Source of the DNA: Xylocopilactobacillus apis
GTDB taxonomy: Bacteria > Bacillota > Bacilli > Lactobacillales > Lactobacillaceae
Direction of reading: 5' to 3'
NCBI RefSeq assembly: GCF_033095965.1
Contig: NZ_AP026801.1
Location: 1,384,001 to 1,448,000 of the forward strand
Length of the DNA stretch: 64,000 bases
Below are positions 11,362 to 21,071 of the stretch, piece by piece. Each line of letters begins with the position of its first letter. The first letter of the stretch is position 1. The notes beneath the pieces are model-generated. The model made no database searches. It saw only the letters and a program-made list of their open reading frames with translations, and was not told the DNA's origin. Both the position numbers and the translations under genes were made by a program.

Positions 11362-13092
11362 CTAAATATCAATATATTTCTTAACTAATTGAATGTTATC
11401 TTCGTTAGTAACACTTTCATTAACTGCTTTTTCAGCCAATTCAACAACTTTACTCGTATCTATCCTCTTCATCAAAGAACGGATCTTTAAAATTGAAGTA
11501 GCAGACATTGAATATTCATCAAGTCCCATTCCTAAAAGAATACAGTCCATGATTGGATCCCCTGCAGCTTCACCGCACATGCCAACCCATTTTCCTTCTT
11601 TATGAGCAGAATCGATAATATTCTTGACTAATCGTAAAATTGCTGGATTATAAGGTTGATAAAGATATGACACACGATCATTTCCTCTGTCAGCAGCCAT
11701 TGTATACTGAATTAAATCGTTAGTTCCAATACTAAAGAAATCAGTAACTTTTGCAAACTTATCAGCTAAAACTGCAGCTGCCGGAATTTCCATCATCATT
11801 CCGACTTCGATATCATCAGAAACTGGAGTTCCTGCAGCCTTCAACTTATCAAACTCTTCTTGGAATATTGCTTTAGCCTGCTTAAATTCATTAACTGTAG
11901 CAATCATTGGGAACATGATTCCCAGACTACCATAATGAGAAGCACGGATTAATGCTCTAAGCTGAGTTCTAAAAATATCTTGCTTGTTAAGACTGATTCT
12001 GATTGCTCGATAGCCAAGAAACGGATTTTGTTCTTCTGGTAATGGTAAATATGGAAGATGTTTATCTCCCCCAATATCCATCGTTCGAACAACAACTTGT
12101 TTCCCATTCATTCCAGCTAAAACCTTGCGGTAAGCTTCAAATTGGTCATCTTCTGTTGGCAATTCTGATGAATCCATGTAAAGAAATTCTGTCCGGTATA
12201 AGCCAATGGCTTCTCCACCATTATCAAGAACTCCATCTAAATCCTTTGGAGTACCAATATTAGCTCCCAAAATGAAATGCTTTCCGTCAGCAGTAATTGT
12301 CGACTCATTTTTTAGTTTAGCCCATTCCTCTTTTTGCTGAACAAAATCTTTGCCAGCTTTTTCAAATTGAGAAATTTCATCTGCTGTTGGATCAATAATT
12401 ACATCACCAGTAATTCCGTTGACCGCAATTTTTACATCACCCGCGCTTTGAACAAGATCCGTTGCTTTATCAGTTCCAACTACAGCTGGAATTTCCAAAG
12501 AACGGGCCATAATAGCTGAGTGAGCTGTTCTACCGCCAACATCAGTAACAAAAGCTTTGACATATTTACGATTAAGCTGAGCAGTATCACTAGGCGCGAG
12601 ATCCTTAGCAATGATTACAACTTCTTCATTAATCATCGTCGGATCTGGTAAATTAACTCCCAAAAGATGACTCATTACTCGTTTAGTAACGTCTCTAATA
12701 TCAGCAGCCCGCTCTTTCATGTAGTCGTTATCTGTCATCGCTTCAAATGTTGAAATGAAATTACCAGATACGTCTGAAAGTGCAGCTTCAGCATTTTCCT
12801 TTTGATCTTCAATTTCTTGTTTGATCGTACCGATGAAATCAGGATCAGCTAAAATCATAATATGCGCTTCAAAAACTTGAGCTTCTTCAGTTCCAATTGT
12901 TTTTTCAGCATGATCTTTTATTTTTTCAAGTTCAGTCTTGGATTGATCTAAAGCGCTATCTAAGCGAGCCTTTTCTTTTTCAACGTCAGTAATACTTTTT
13001 TTGCTGAACGAAAGATCAGGTTGAACAAGCAGGTAGGCTTTAGCTACGGCAACACCATCACTGGCAGCAATACCTTTTAATAGCTCACTCAC
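11362..13092 (-). CDS. ptsI: Phosphoenolpyruvate-protein phosphotransferase (PTS enzyme I)
   Basis: First phosphotransferase of all PTS sugar uptake: takes phosphate from PEP on a histidine and passes it to HPr. The phospho-histidine is in [13 protein letters not shown] near residue 190. The PEP-binding barrel shows [51 protein letters not shown] and the catalytic cysteine in [11 protein letters not shown]. The 576-residue length is standard. The start is GTG and shares one base with the ptsH stop (TAGTG). A terminator follows directly. Confidence 0.98.
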   Translation of the reverse strand: MSELLKGIAASDGVAVAKAYLLVQPDLSFSKKSITDVEKEKARLDSALDQSKTELEKIKDHAEKTIGTEEAQVFEAHIMILADPDFIGTIKQEIEDQKENAEAALSDVSGNFISTFEAMTDNDYMKERAADIRDVTKRVMSHLLGVNLPDPTMINEEVVIIAKDLAPSDTAQLNRKYVKAFVTDVGGRTAHSAIMARSLEIPAVVGTDKATDLVQSAGDVKIAVNGITGDVIIDPTADEISQFEKAGKDFVQQKEEWAKLKNESTITADGKHFILGANIGTPKDLDGVLDNGGEAIGLYRTEFLYMDSSELPTEDDQFEAYRKVLAGMNGKQVVVRTMDIGGDKHLPYLPLPEEQNPFLGYRAIRISLNKQDIFRTQLRALIRASHYGSLGIMFPMIATVNEFKQAKAIFQEEFDKLKAAGTPVSDDIEVGMMMEIPAAAVLADKFAKVTDFFSIGTNDLIQYTMAADRGNDRVSYLYQPYNPAILRLVKNIIDSAHKEGKWVGMCGEAAGDPIMDCILLGMGLDEYSMSATSILKIRSLMKRIDTSKVVELAEKAVNESVTNEDNIQLVKKYIDI

Positions 13093-13358
13093 TATTCTGA
13101 TAATCCTTCTTTAGTCATCGTTTCAACAATAGATTTCATTGCGTCATCTGCATCGTCACCTTCAGCAGTGATTGTTACGTCTGCACCTTGACCAACGCCC
13201 AATGACATTACACCCATAATTGATTTTAGGTTTACAGATTTGCCCTTATATTCTAATTTAATATCAGATTTAAAGTTACTTGCAGTCTGAACTAAAATAG
13301 TTGCTGGACGTGCATGAATTCCTGTTTCTGCAATAATATGAAAATCTTTAGATGCCAT
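13092..13358 (-). CDS. ptsH: Phosphocarrier protein HPr
   Basis: Carries phosphate from enzyme I to sugar-specific EIIA domains. Phosphorylated at serine 46 by HPr kinase, it is the co-repressor of CcpA. His15 sits in TGIHARPAT and Ser46 in [11 protein letters not shown], both with perfect family context. The 88-residue length is standard. The ribosome binding site AAAAGGAGT precedes ATG. First gene of a two-gene operon with ptsI. The leader has a short perfect inverted repeat at 13387-13401. CcpA is encoded in the same window. Confidence 0.98.
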   Translation of the reverse strand: MASKDFHIIAETGIHARPATILVQTASNFKSDIKLEYKGKSVNLKSIMGVMSLGVGQGADVTITAEGDDADDAMKSIVETMTKEGLSE

Positions 13359-13386
13359 TTTTATTTACTCCTTTTAAATTTACGTT

Positions 13387-13401
13387 TAGGGATTAACCCT
13401 A
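13387..13401 (-). promoter_or_regulatory. Inverted repeat in the ptsH leader
   Basis: TAGGG-ATTAA-CCCTA is a perfect 5-bp inverted repeat lying 29 to 43 nt before the ptsH start. It could be a small leader hairpin or an operator. I do not recognise the regulator. No cre consensus is seen here. Confidence 0.35.
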
Positions 13402-13502
13402 CAATTGAAAAGGTTATCATTTTTTTGGAAAATAAACAATAGAAAAAAGGTGATCTAATTATGAAGAAATCGTTTACTATATGTGAACAAATATCTTATT
13501 GA

Positions 13503-13685
13503 TTATTCTTTTGGTACATAACGATATAATACATCTCCGTCCTTTAATGCCTTACCCACGATCTCATCATGATTAGGATATTGAACCCATGCTTGATGAA
13601 AAGCCGGAAAATCTTGATGTTTCACCAAAAATTCTTTTCCGGGTTCGGCAATCATTTTTTTTATTAATTCTTTATAATCTTCCAT
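13503..13685 (-). CDS. Small hypothetical protein, 60 residues
   Basis: Starts MEDYKELIKKMI and ends VLYRYVPKE. The start ATG is preceded by GAGG at a good distance, and the codon use looks like the neighbours, so I regard it as a real gene. The protein is soluble, with no membrane segment, cysteine pair or signal peptide. It has a charged first helix and a mixed C-terminal half with several aromatic residues. It stands alone between ptsH and the divergent clpE. I do not recognise a named domain, and no function is proposed. Confidence 0.7.
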   Translation of the reverse strand: MEDYKELIKKMIAEPGKEFLVKHQDFPAFHQAWVQYPNHDEIVGKALKDGDVLYRYVPKE

Positions 13686-13843
13686 TTTTACCTCTGCAAT
13701 TTATGACTCTTCGGTTCTTTGATTAATATAAATTACAATATAAAATTTTTATTAAAAGTCAAAAAAATAATTAAAAAATTTTAACTTTTAAAAATAATTA
13801 AAAAATTCTGTATTTTTTTAATTTTTCGTTATATACTTTACTA

Positions 13844-13860
13844 TGTCAAGAAAGGTCAAA
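13844..13860 (+). promoter_or_regulatory. CtsR-type heat-shock operator before clpE
   Basis: TGTCAAGAAAGGTCAAA consists of two heptads in direct repeat separated by 3 nt. It matches the CtsR consensus (GGTCAAA-NAN-GGTCAAA) with two differences, both in the first heptad. It lies just after a TATACT -10 box at 13832-13837 and 38 nt before the clpE start, the usual position for CtsR repression of clp genes. The ctsR gene itself is not in the window. Confidence 0.8.
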
Positions 13861-13898
13861 CTTTTTTGAGGCCTTATGAAAGGAGTCGCAAATAATAT

Positions 13899-16100
13899 AT
13901 GATTTGTCAAAATTGTAAGCAACGACCCGCAACAATTCATCTTTTCACTAATGAAAATGGTCAAAAGAACGAATTGGATTTATGTCAAATTTGCTACCAA
14001 CAATTAAAAGAACAACAAATTCAAGATGCCACTAATAATAGAGGTATTGATCCAACAAATATCCTTGAGAACTTTTTTAAAGAAGCGGCATCTATTAATG
14101 GAAATATTCAAAACATTGAAAACAGTATCAATAACAATTCGGCCCAAAATCCTCAGCAGCAAACGCCTAATCCAACACAGCCAACTAATAATACTTTAGG
14201 TAATTTTTTAGGTAAATTCGGAGTTGATTTAACTCAACAAGCACGAGTTGGTAAGATTGATCCCGTGATTGGTCGGGACAAAGAAATTGCTCGGGTAATT
14301 GAAATTTTAAATCGCCGAACAAAAAACAATCCGGTTCTAATTGGTGAGGCAGGAGTTGGAAAAACCGCTGTTGTAGAAGGTTTGGCTGAACAAATTGCAA
14401 AAGGAAACGTTCCTCAAAAACTTCAAGACAAAAAAATTGTTAGGCTTGATGTCGTTTCATTAGTTCAGGGAACTGGAATTAGAGGACAATTCGAACAGCG
14501 GATGCAGCAATTGATTGACGAACTAAAAAGTGACAAGTCAATTATTCTCTTTATTGATGAGATTCACGAAATCGTTGGTGCGGGAAACGCTGAAGGCGGG
14601 ATGGATGCAGGAAATGTATTAAAACCTGCACTTTCTAGAGGTGATATTCAAATTGTTGGAGCTACCACATCCAATGAATATCGCACAATTGAAAAAGATT
14701 CAGCTCTTGCAAGAAGACTTCAATCTGTACTAGTCAGTGAACCGACAGTTAAAGAATCAATTCAAATTCTTGAAGGACTTCAGCAGCGTTATGAGGATTA
14801 TCATCACGTTCATTATTCAAAAGATGCAATCGAAGCCGCTGTAAAACTCTCAAACCGTTATATTCAAGATCGTTATCTTCCCGACAAAGCAATTGATTTA
14901 ATGGATGAAAGTGGTTCTCAAAAGAATTTAACGATAGATGTCGTTGATCCTCAAATTATTCAAAATAAGATTCAAGAAGTTGAAGATAAAAAAAGCGAAG
15001 CTCTTCGCGAAGAAGATTATGAAAAAGCTGCATATTATCGCGACCAGGTTTCCAAATTAAAAACTAGTCAAAAAACTGATGAAAATAAATTAGCAGATTG
15101 GCCGGAAGTTACTACAAAAGATATTGAGAAGATTGTCGAAAAAATGACAAATATTCCAGTTGGAGAACTTCAATCTAAAGAACAACAGCAGCTTAAAAAT
15201 CTTGCCAGCGACCTTAAGGAAAAAGTCATTGGTCAAGATGAAGCAGTTGATAAAGTTGCTCGTGCGATTAGAAGAAATCGAATTGGATTCAATAAAACCG
15301 GTCGGCCAATTGGTTCATTTCTTTTTGTTGGACCAACTGGTGTCGGTAAAACTGAGCTTGCAAAACAGCTAGCTAAATCATTATTTGGTTCGACTGATTC
15401 GATGATTAGATTTGATATGTCGGAATATATGGAAAAGTTCTCAGTGTCTAAATTGATCGGTTCTCCTCCAGGATACGTTGGATACGAAGAGGCAGGTCAA
15501 TTAACAGAACGAGTTCGTCGCAATCCTTATAGCTTAATTTTACTTGACGAAGTAGAAAAAGCTCATCCGGATGTTCTTAACATGTTTCTACAAATCTTAG
15601 ATGATGGGAGACTTACAGATTCTCAAGGACGAATGGTCAGTTTTAAAGATACAATAATTATCATGACTTCTAATGCTGGTCAAGGAAGTGCCGAAGCAAG
15701 TGTCGGTTTCGGTGCATCTAAGTCTGGTACTACTCACTCTGTTTTAGACCAATTATCAGACTATTTCAAACCTGAATTTTTAAATCGTTTTGACGATATT
15801 GTAGAATTTCATAGTCTCTCAAAGACTAATTTACTGAAAATCGTAAATATTATGTTAAACGAAACAAACTCTGAAGTTATGACTAAAGGAATTACAATCC
15901 ATGTGACTGATCCAGCTAAAGAAAAAATTGTTGAATTGGGATATAATCCAAAAATGGGTGCCAGACCTTTACGCAGAGTCATCCAGGAACAAGTCGAAGA
16001 TAAAGTTGCCGATTTTTACCTTGATCATCCAAAAAACACTAAAATTGAAGTCAGAGTAAACGCAGGAAACATTGTAGTAAATACCGCTGAAACAAAATAA
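13899..16100 (+). CDS. clpE: ATP-dependent Clp protease ATP-binding subunit ClpE
   Basis: HSP100 unfoldase that feeds ClpP and disassembles aggregates under heat stress. The N-terminal C4 zinc finger (Cys3, Cys6, Cys29, Cys32) is the ClpE hallmark and separates it from ClpC. A Q/N-rich linker follows. Then come AAA domain 1 with GEAGVGKT at 149-156, a UVR motif ([13 protein letters not shown]) in the middle domain, and AAA domain 2 with [13 protein letters not shown] and [12 protein letters not shown]. The 733 residues are normal. An AAAGGAG site lies before the ATG at a rather long spacing. The CtsR operator upstream indicates stress control. Confidence 0.97.
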   Translation: MICQNCKQRPATIHLFTNENGQKNELDLCQICYQQLKEQQIQDATNNRGIDPTNILENFFKEAASINGNIQNIENSINNNSAQNPQQQTPNPTQPTNNTLGNFLGKFGVDLTQQARVGKIDPVIGRDKEIARVIEILNRRTKNNPVLIGEAGVGKTAVVEGLAEQIAKGNVPQKLQDKKIVRLDVVSLVQGTGIRGQFEQRMQQLIDELKSDKSIILFIDEIHEIVGAGNAEGGMDAGNVLKPALSRGDIQIVGATTSNEYRTIEKDSALARRLQSVLVSEPTVKESIQILEGLQQRYEDYHHVHYSKDAIEAAVKLSNRYIQDRYLPDKAIDLMDESGSQKNLTIDVVDPQIIQNKIQEVEDKKSEALREEDYEKAAYYRDQVSKLKTSQKTDENKLADWPEVTTKDIEKIVEKMTNIPVGELQSKEQQQLKNLASDLKEKVIGQDEAVDKVARAIRRNRIGFNKTGRPIGSFLFVGPTGVGKTELAKQLAKSLFGSTDSMIRFDMSEYMEKFSVSKLIGSPPGYVGYEEAGQLTERVRRNPYSLILLDEVEKAHPDVLNMFLQILDDGRLTDSQGRMVSFKDTIIIMTSNAGQGSAEASVGFGASKSGTTHSVLDQLSDYFKPEFLNRFDDIVEFHSLSKTNLLKIVNIMLNETNSEVMTKGITIHVTDPAKEKIVELGYNPKMGARPLRRVIQEQVEDKVADFYLDHPKNTKIEVRVNAGNIVVNTAETK

Positions 16101-16146
16101 ATTGTTTTTATTACAAGGGACATATTGTTATATCGGAGAAATCATT

Positions 16147-16425
16147 ATGAAATTAATAAATACTACGAATTCCTACTCTCGTTTAGTAGAAAACCAATTA
16201 CTTAATACTGATGCAAAACTAATAAAAGTTTACTCATTGGGTCGAACTATGGTTGTGTATACTGAACGACCGAATATGATTGAAATTGTTTTAGAAAATA
16301 AACATCGCAATATTCAAGATGCAGAAATAACCCAAGTTGCTGATGAGTTATTAAATGAAAAGCAACGAGAAATCTACACAACCATTAAACAAAAAGGATT
16401 AGCAGAAATCTCAGCAAAAATATAA
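16147..16425 (+). CDS. DUF1827 family protein
   Basis: Small soluble protein of 92 residues starting MKLINTTNSYSRLVENQL, which fits the DUF1827 family of lactic acid bacteria. Family function is unknown. I chose the ATG at 16147, 8 nt after GGAG. An upstream in-frame ATG at 16102 has no ribosome binding site and would add an odd Cys/Tyr-rich stretch. It lies 46 nt after clpE with no terminator between, so it is probably under the same CtsR control. A strong bidirectional terminator follows. Confidence 0.85.
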   Translation: MKLINTTNSYSRLVENQLLNTDAKLIKVYSLGRTMVVYTERPNMIEIVLENKHRNIQDAEITQVADELLNEKQREIYTTIKQKGLAEISAKI

Positions 16426-16427
16426 TT

Positions 16428-16459
16428 GAGAGGTAGATTGTTAAGCTTTATACCTCTCA
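16428..16459 (+). other. Hairpin downstream of the DUF1827 gene
   Basis: GAGAGGTA and TACCTCTC form a perfect 8-bp stem with a loop of about 16 nt directly after the stop codon. No T-run follows, so it is not a Rho-independent terminator on its own. It may protect the 3' end of the clpE transcript. Confidence 0.4.
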
Positions 16460-16490
16460 CACCGCCTAGATAACATGAAGGGCGCACCCA

Positions 16491-16531
16491 AAAAAAGCGC
16501 AGATCGATAAATTATCGACTTGCGCTTTTTA
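16491..16531. terminator. Bidirectional terminator between the clpE operon and prfC
   Basis: AAAAAGCGCA and TGCGCTTTTT pair around an inner TCGATAA/TTATCGA stem, giving an extended hairpin with T-runs in both directions. It serves the plus-strand clpE unit and the convergent prfC, whose stop is 3 nt away. Confidence 0.85.
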
Positions 16532-16533
16532 AT

Positions 16534-18096
16534 TTAAATTTTTTCAACTAACTTAACATCTGGATGTTTATCATTGTACCAGCGTAAAGCAAAGTTATTT
16601 TCAAAAAGAAAGAGATATTCTCCGTAAATATCTTTAACTAAAATATTTCGACTTGACGAATCGTGTTCATCAACATTATCTGAATCAATCCAGCGGGCAA
16701 TTCTTTGTCCCATGGGAACTAATTCAATTTCGCTGTTATATTCATTCTCCATTCTAAAAGTAAAAACTTCAAACTGCAGCTGACCAACAGCTCCTAAGAT
16801 ATAATCTCCCGTCGACACCTCAGTAAACAGCTGAACCGAACCTTCAGATACAAGTTGATTTACTCCTTTGTGATAAGACTTTTGCTTCATAACATTTTTT
16901 GCTCGTACCCGGCAAAATAGTTCTGGGGTAAAAGTCGGTAATTTTGGAAATTCTAATTTTTGTTTACCTGAATGAATCGTATCTCCAATTTGGTAATTTC
17001 CATTATCAAAAAGTCCAATAATATCTCCCGCAACTGCCTTTTCGACCTGTTCGTTTTCTCCAGTTGGATTGACTGTTGAAGAGTTAAGTTTTAATTGCTT
17101 CCCGCTACGTTCGTTTAATACTTCCATGCCTTTATCAAATTCACCAGAACAAATTCTCACAAAAGCAATTCGATCGCGGTGATGAGGATTCATATTGGCC
17201 TGAATTTTAAAAACAAAAGCTGAAAATTCTGACTTAGTAGGTTTAATTTCTTCTCCCTCGACACTTTGATGATCTGCGGGACTTGGAGCCATTTTTACAA
17301 ATTCATCTAAAAATGTTTTGACACCAAAATTAGTTAAGGCTGATCCAAAGAAAACCGGGGTCTGAAGACCGGCCGCAATCTTTTCAGGATCAAAACTATT
17401 TCCAGCCTCTCTTAATAACTCAACTTCTGAAAAAGCTTCTTCGAAAATGGGTTCTTTAAACATGGGATCGTCTGGGATTCCATCCTTTAAAGAAATAACT
17501 TCAACTTTATTATTTGGCAGATTTAACTCCACATTTTGAGCAGCAATATTGTAAACACCCCGAAAGTTCTTCCCCATCCCGATCGGCCAATTCATCGGAT
17601 ATCCTTCAATTCCTAAGGTATTCTCAATTTCATCAACCAAATCCATTGGACTTCTGCCCTCTCGATCCAGTTTATTCATAAACGTAAAAAGCGGAATTCC
17701 ACGTTGTTTTGTAACTTGAAAAAGTTTTTTAGTCTGAGCCTCAATACCTTTGGCTGAATCAATTACCATTACCGCTGAATCAACCGCTGATAGTGTCCGA
17801 TAAGTATCCTCAGAGAAATCCTCGTGCCCAGGAGTGTCTAATAAATTAATCTTACAATCATGATAATTAAACTCTAAAACAGTACTTGTAACTGAAATTC
17901 CACGTTTTTTTTCAATTTCCATCCAATCAGATTGAGCAAATTTGCCGCTTTTTTTACCTTTAACAGTTCCTGCTGCTCTAATTACATGACTGGCTAAAAG
18001 AAATTGCTCCGTAATCGTGGTCTTCCCTGCATCCGGGTGAGAAATAATTGCGAATGTTCTTCTTTTTTGTACTTCTTGTTCTAAATCACTTACCAT
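16534..18096 (-). CDS. prfC: Peptide chain release factor 3
   Basis: Translational GTPase that ejects RF1/RF2 from the ribosome after termination. G1 is [13 protein letters not shown] near residue 19, G3 is [16 protein letters not shown], and G4 is MNKLDREGR. The domain II/III arrangement with [11 protein letters not shown]-like sequence (here [12 protein letters not shown]) and 520 residues fit RF3 rather than EF-G. It ends at the bidirectional terminator and lies 27 nt after the broken CNNM gene. Confidence 0.96.
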   Translation of the reverse strand: MVSDLEQEVQKRRTFAIISHPDAGKTTITEQFLLASHVIRAAGTVKGKKSGKFAQSDWMEIEKKRGISVTSTVLEFNYHDCKINLLDTPGHEDFSEDTYRTLSAVDSAVMVIDSAKGIEAQTKKLFQVTKQRGIPLFTFMNKLDREGRSPMDLVDEIENTLGIEGYPMNWPIGMGKNFRGVYNIAAQNVELNLPNNKVEVISLKDGIPDDPMFKEPIFEEAFSEVELLREAGNSFDPEKIAAGLQTPVFFGSALTNFGVKTFLDEFVKMAPSPADHQSVEGEEIKPTKSEFSAFVFKIQANMNPHHRDRIAFVRICSGEFDKGMEVLNERSGKQLKLNSSTVNPTGENEQVEKAVAGDIIGLFDNGNYQIGDTIHSGKQKLEFPKLPTFTPELFCRVRAKNVMKQKSYHKGVNQLVSEGSVQLFTEVSTGDYILGAVGQLQFEVFTFRMENEYNSEIELVPMGQRIARWIDSDNVDEHDSSSRNILVKDIYGEYLFLFENNFALRWYNDKHPDVKLVEKI

Positions 18097-18123
18097 TTAT
18101 TCTCTCGTTTCACTTTTTTTAGA

Positions 18124-19418
18124 TTACGGAAGTTTTTCTACTTGTAAATTAAGCAGGCGCGAACCGGAAACTCTTCCTGTCGTAATTTTTAATCCCGATT
18201 CTACAACTGATAAATGCTGCGAGTTGTTTGGAATTTTGCCCAATTTTGTAATGATAAAGCCAGCGATCGTATCGACTTCTTCTGCTTCAAAACTTACACC
18301 AAACAACTCATTAAAGTCATCTAACGGCATTGTACCCTTAACTAAATAGTGACTACTGTCAACTTGACGAATTAAGGTATCGGTAGGATCATTTTCATCA
18401 TTAATTTCCCCTACAATTTCTTCAACTAAATCTTCAATTGTTAAAATTCCTGTGACCCCCCATACTCATCCAGCAAAATTGCCATTTGCTGTTTAGATTC
18501 ACGCATATTTTCTAACAATTTATCAATATGAATCGTTTCTGGTACAAAGTACGGTTTATTCATCAGCTGATCGATTTTCATATCATCAAAACCATCAGTA
18601 AATCCACAATCTAGTAAGGATCGAACAGTAATAATTCCAATGATATCATCACGAGTTTTACGATAAACGGGCACACGAGAATACGTTTCTTTTAAAATTT
18701 TACTGATATTTTCTCCTGCAGAATCATCAATATTGACCATAAAAGTATCAGTACGCGGAATCATAATTTCACGCGCCATTTTTGTCTGAAGACTAAAAAT
18801 TCCTTCCATCATGCTAAACTCATCTGATTCTAAAGTCCCGCTTTGACGACCGCTTTCAATCAAATTAATCATTTCTTCACGAGTTAAAACTTCACTCTCT
18901 TTTTTATTATACTGGCCTGTAAGTTTTAACAAAATATTAGTCGTTTCAGAAAGCAACCAAACAAATGGTCGAAAAATTTGACCGACAAAAGAGATCGGCA
19001 GCACAAATGCCCGTGCAACTCCTTCCGTATTACGAACTGCTACTTGTTTAGGGTAAAGCTCGCCAAATACTAAAGTAAAAAAAGATAGAAGAACGGTTAC
19101 CAAAACAATTGAAGCTTCGTGAGCCCATTTAGCATTTCCAAAAATAAACTGAACGTACTCTGCAAGACCAGTCGCTGCACTAGCTGAAGAAAGAAATCCT
19201 GCAAAGGTGATCCCAACTTGAATAATTGCTAAAAAGTCACTTGAATCCTGAACTATTTTAAGCAAAGCTTTAGTTTTCTTATCTTTGGGACCTGATTCCA
19301 ATTTATTCTTATTTACCGATACCACAGCTAGTTCCGCTGCTGAAAAAATTGCATTTATTATCGTTAGAATAACAATGAATATTAATTGTTCAATTATTGC
19401 TCCGGTTGAACGGCTCAT
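18124..19418 (-). pseudogene. CNNM/TlyC-type membrane protein (hemolysin family), frameshifted
   Basis: The first frame (19418-18441) encodes 325 residues: transmembrane DUF21 domain (helices from residue 8 on), TREEMINLIESG, and a CBS pair with MVNIDDS and VPVYRKTRDDIIGII. It ends abnormally as DEYGGSQEF. The expected continuation (GILTIEDLVEEIVGEI, then the C-terminal CorC_HlyC domain to LLNLQVEKLP) is in the next frame down to 18124. The switch falls in a run of six G (complement of 18456-18461); one more G, or a -1 slip, restores a protein of about 431 residues, normal for the family. The start ATG has AAGGAG inside the end of the upstream permease gene. Members take part in metal-ion homeostasis. 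Sequencing error, mutation and slippage are all possible. Confidence 0.85.
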
Positions 19419-20558
19419 TTAAACTCCTTGATCATTTTTAAAAAGAGATAATTGTTGATTTTTCTTACGCGCTCGGTAATTCTTAACTTCTGTATAAATG
19501 TATACCACCAAAGTCTTAAGAATCCCATAAGCTGGAACAATAAACATTGTACCTAAAAATCCGAAAATGTTACTTGCCACATAAAGCAACAGAATGATTG
19601 TCAATGGATGAATCTTAAGATTATGAGCAATTAGGTTTGGATAAACAAAATTACCATCAATCTGTGAAACAATTGTAACTACGATCATAACTGCAAATAC
19701 TTCTCTAAATGACACGGTTAAAGCAATGATTAAAGCCGGAATAATCGCAATCATCGGACCGACATAAGGAACTAAAGTAAAAATTCCGGCAATAAAACCA
19801 AGTAAAAATGAGTAAGGCATTTTAATGATTGAATAACCAATAAAAATACAGATGCCGACAAATAGACCTTCTATTAGTTGACCAAATAGATACATTTGAA
19901 TAGTATTACCCATTTTACTTAGTAAGCCGCTGACATAAATTCTAAGCGATTTAGGAAAAAGTTTTGTCACGCTTCCTGTAAATTTATCTCCGTCAATTAA
20001 AAAATAAATTAAGATCACCGGAATGGCAAAAATTGTGAAGATTATGCCGCCAATACTCGTTACCACCTGCACCCCACTCGTGGTTGCAAAATTAAAAACT
20101 CCATTAATAACTTTTCTTAAATCAAATTTATTAAAGCTATCATAGAGGTGATATTTCTGCACAAACTTATTTTGAAGCACCTGATGATAACTTTTTTGAG
20201 CTTCTGAAATTATTCGAGGCAAATGCCCAATAATTTGGGAAGCCTGCGTTACAATATTAGGGACAATTGCAATAATTAAAGAAGCAATTACGCCAATCAA
20301 AAGCAAGATTGCTAGAAAAATACTTAACGATTTGGGAACTTTGTGTTTTGTAAGCCACTTAACTAATGGATTCAGCAAAAAAAATAGAAATCCGGCAATC
20401 ACAATTGGAACAAACACAATTGAAATAAACTGAATTATCGGTGAAAATATAAAACTGATTTTTGTAAACACAAAAATCGCGCTGACCACTATTAAAGCTT
20501 CTAATGACCAATATAACAAAGGGGATTTTTTTATTTTTGCAAACATAGTATCCTTCAA
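19419..20558 (-). CDS. AI-2E family transporter
   Basis: Polytopic membrane protein of 379 residues, with hydrophobic helices at about 14-36, 38-64 and 68-95 and a cluster in the C-terminal half. It includes the family signature LLGFIAGIFTLVPYVGPMIAIIPA and a DGNFVYP segment. The family covers AI-2 exporters and Na+/H+ antiporter-like permeases, so the substrate cannot be told here. The stop codon touches the start of the CNNM gene (TAAATG), whose ribosome binding site lies inside this gene, so the two are translated together. The C-terminus is basic and cytosolic. Confidence 0.9.
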   Translation of the reverse strand: MKDTMFAKIKKSPLLYWSLEALIVVSAIFVFTKISFIFSPIIQFISIVFVPIVIAGFLFFLLNPLVKWLTKHKVPKSLSIFLAILLLIGVIASLIIAIVPNIVTQASQIIGHLPRIISEAQKSYHQVLQNKFVQKYHLYDSFNKFDLRKVINGVFNFATTSGVQVVTSIGGIIFTIFAIPVILIYFLIDGDKFTGSVTKLFPKSLRIYVSGLLSKMGNTIQMYLFGQLIEGLFVGICIFIGYSIIKMPYSFLLGFIAGIFTLVPYVGPMIAIIPALIIALTVSFREVFAVMIVVTIVSQIDGNFVYPNLIAHNLKIHPLTIILLLYVASNIFGFLGTMFIVPAYGILKTLVVYIYTEVKNYRARKKNQQLSLFKNDQGV

Positions 20559-20611
20559 ATTATCTTATGAACTATAATTATAATACAATAATAAAACGAA
20601 AGAGACCTCTA

Positions 20612-21058
20612 ATGAAAATCCGCATTTTTTTTAAATACCTTCTAATGTTTATCATTCCATATCTATGTTCTGCTTTTGTGTTCGCTGGAATATTTCTTTC
20701 AATCATCATTCATACGCATTCTTTATGGCGAATACTACTGTGTGCTTTCTTGTTCGCTATCTTTATGTATTTTGTTCGCATTGCGGTTGAATACCCGCGC
20801 GAAAATCTACGTGTTCTTTGGTCAACCAATGACAAATCTAAAAGTGAACAACCAATTATTTATAAAATTTTGAATTTCATAATAGATGTTTTCGTTGGAT
20901 TTTTAATCATCATTTTGGTTAGAGAAACTGTCCCGCACAACGTTGTCGTAAATTACTTTGTCGGAGTCTCTTTTGCAGCTTTATTTATCTCGCTGTTAAT
21001 CGGAAATTTGATTAAGCCAAGCCTTGCAGTTGTTGAAGATACCGGCAGTAACGAATAG
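20612..21058 (+). CDS. Small integral membrane protein
   Basis: About 148 residues starting MKIRIFFKYLLMF, with four predicted membrane segments (about 7-30, 36-56, 87-105 and 112-134) and a short hydrophilic loop between the second and third. I take the start at 20612, with AAAGAG upstream. An earlier in-frame ATG at 20567 lacks a ribosome binding site and lies before the TATAAT boxes at 20573-20584. The stop TAG overlaps the AGGAGG of the UvrA-like gene, so the two form an operon. I do not recognise the family. Confidence 0.75.
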   Translation: MKIRIFFKYLLMFIIPYLCSAFVFAGIFLSIIIHTHSLWRILLCAFLFAIFMYFVRIAVEYPRENLRVLWSTNDKSKSEQPIIYKILNFIIDVFVGFLIIILVRETVPHNVVVNYFVGVSFAALFISLLIGNLIKPSLAVVEDTGSNE

Positions 21059-21071
21059 GAGGTTTTTAAAC

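Noticed and set aside
14185-14400. Open frame on the minus strand within clpE
   Set aside because: Shadow of the ClpE coding frame; no ribosome binding site.
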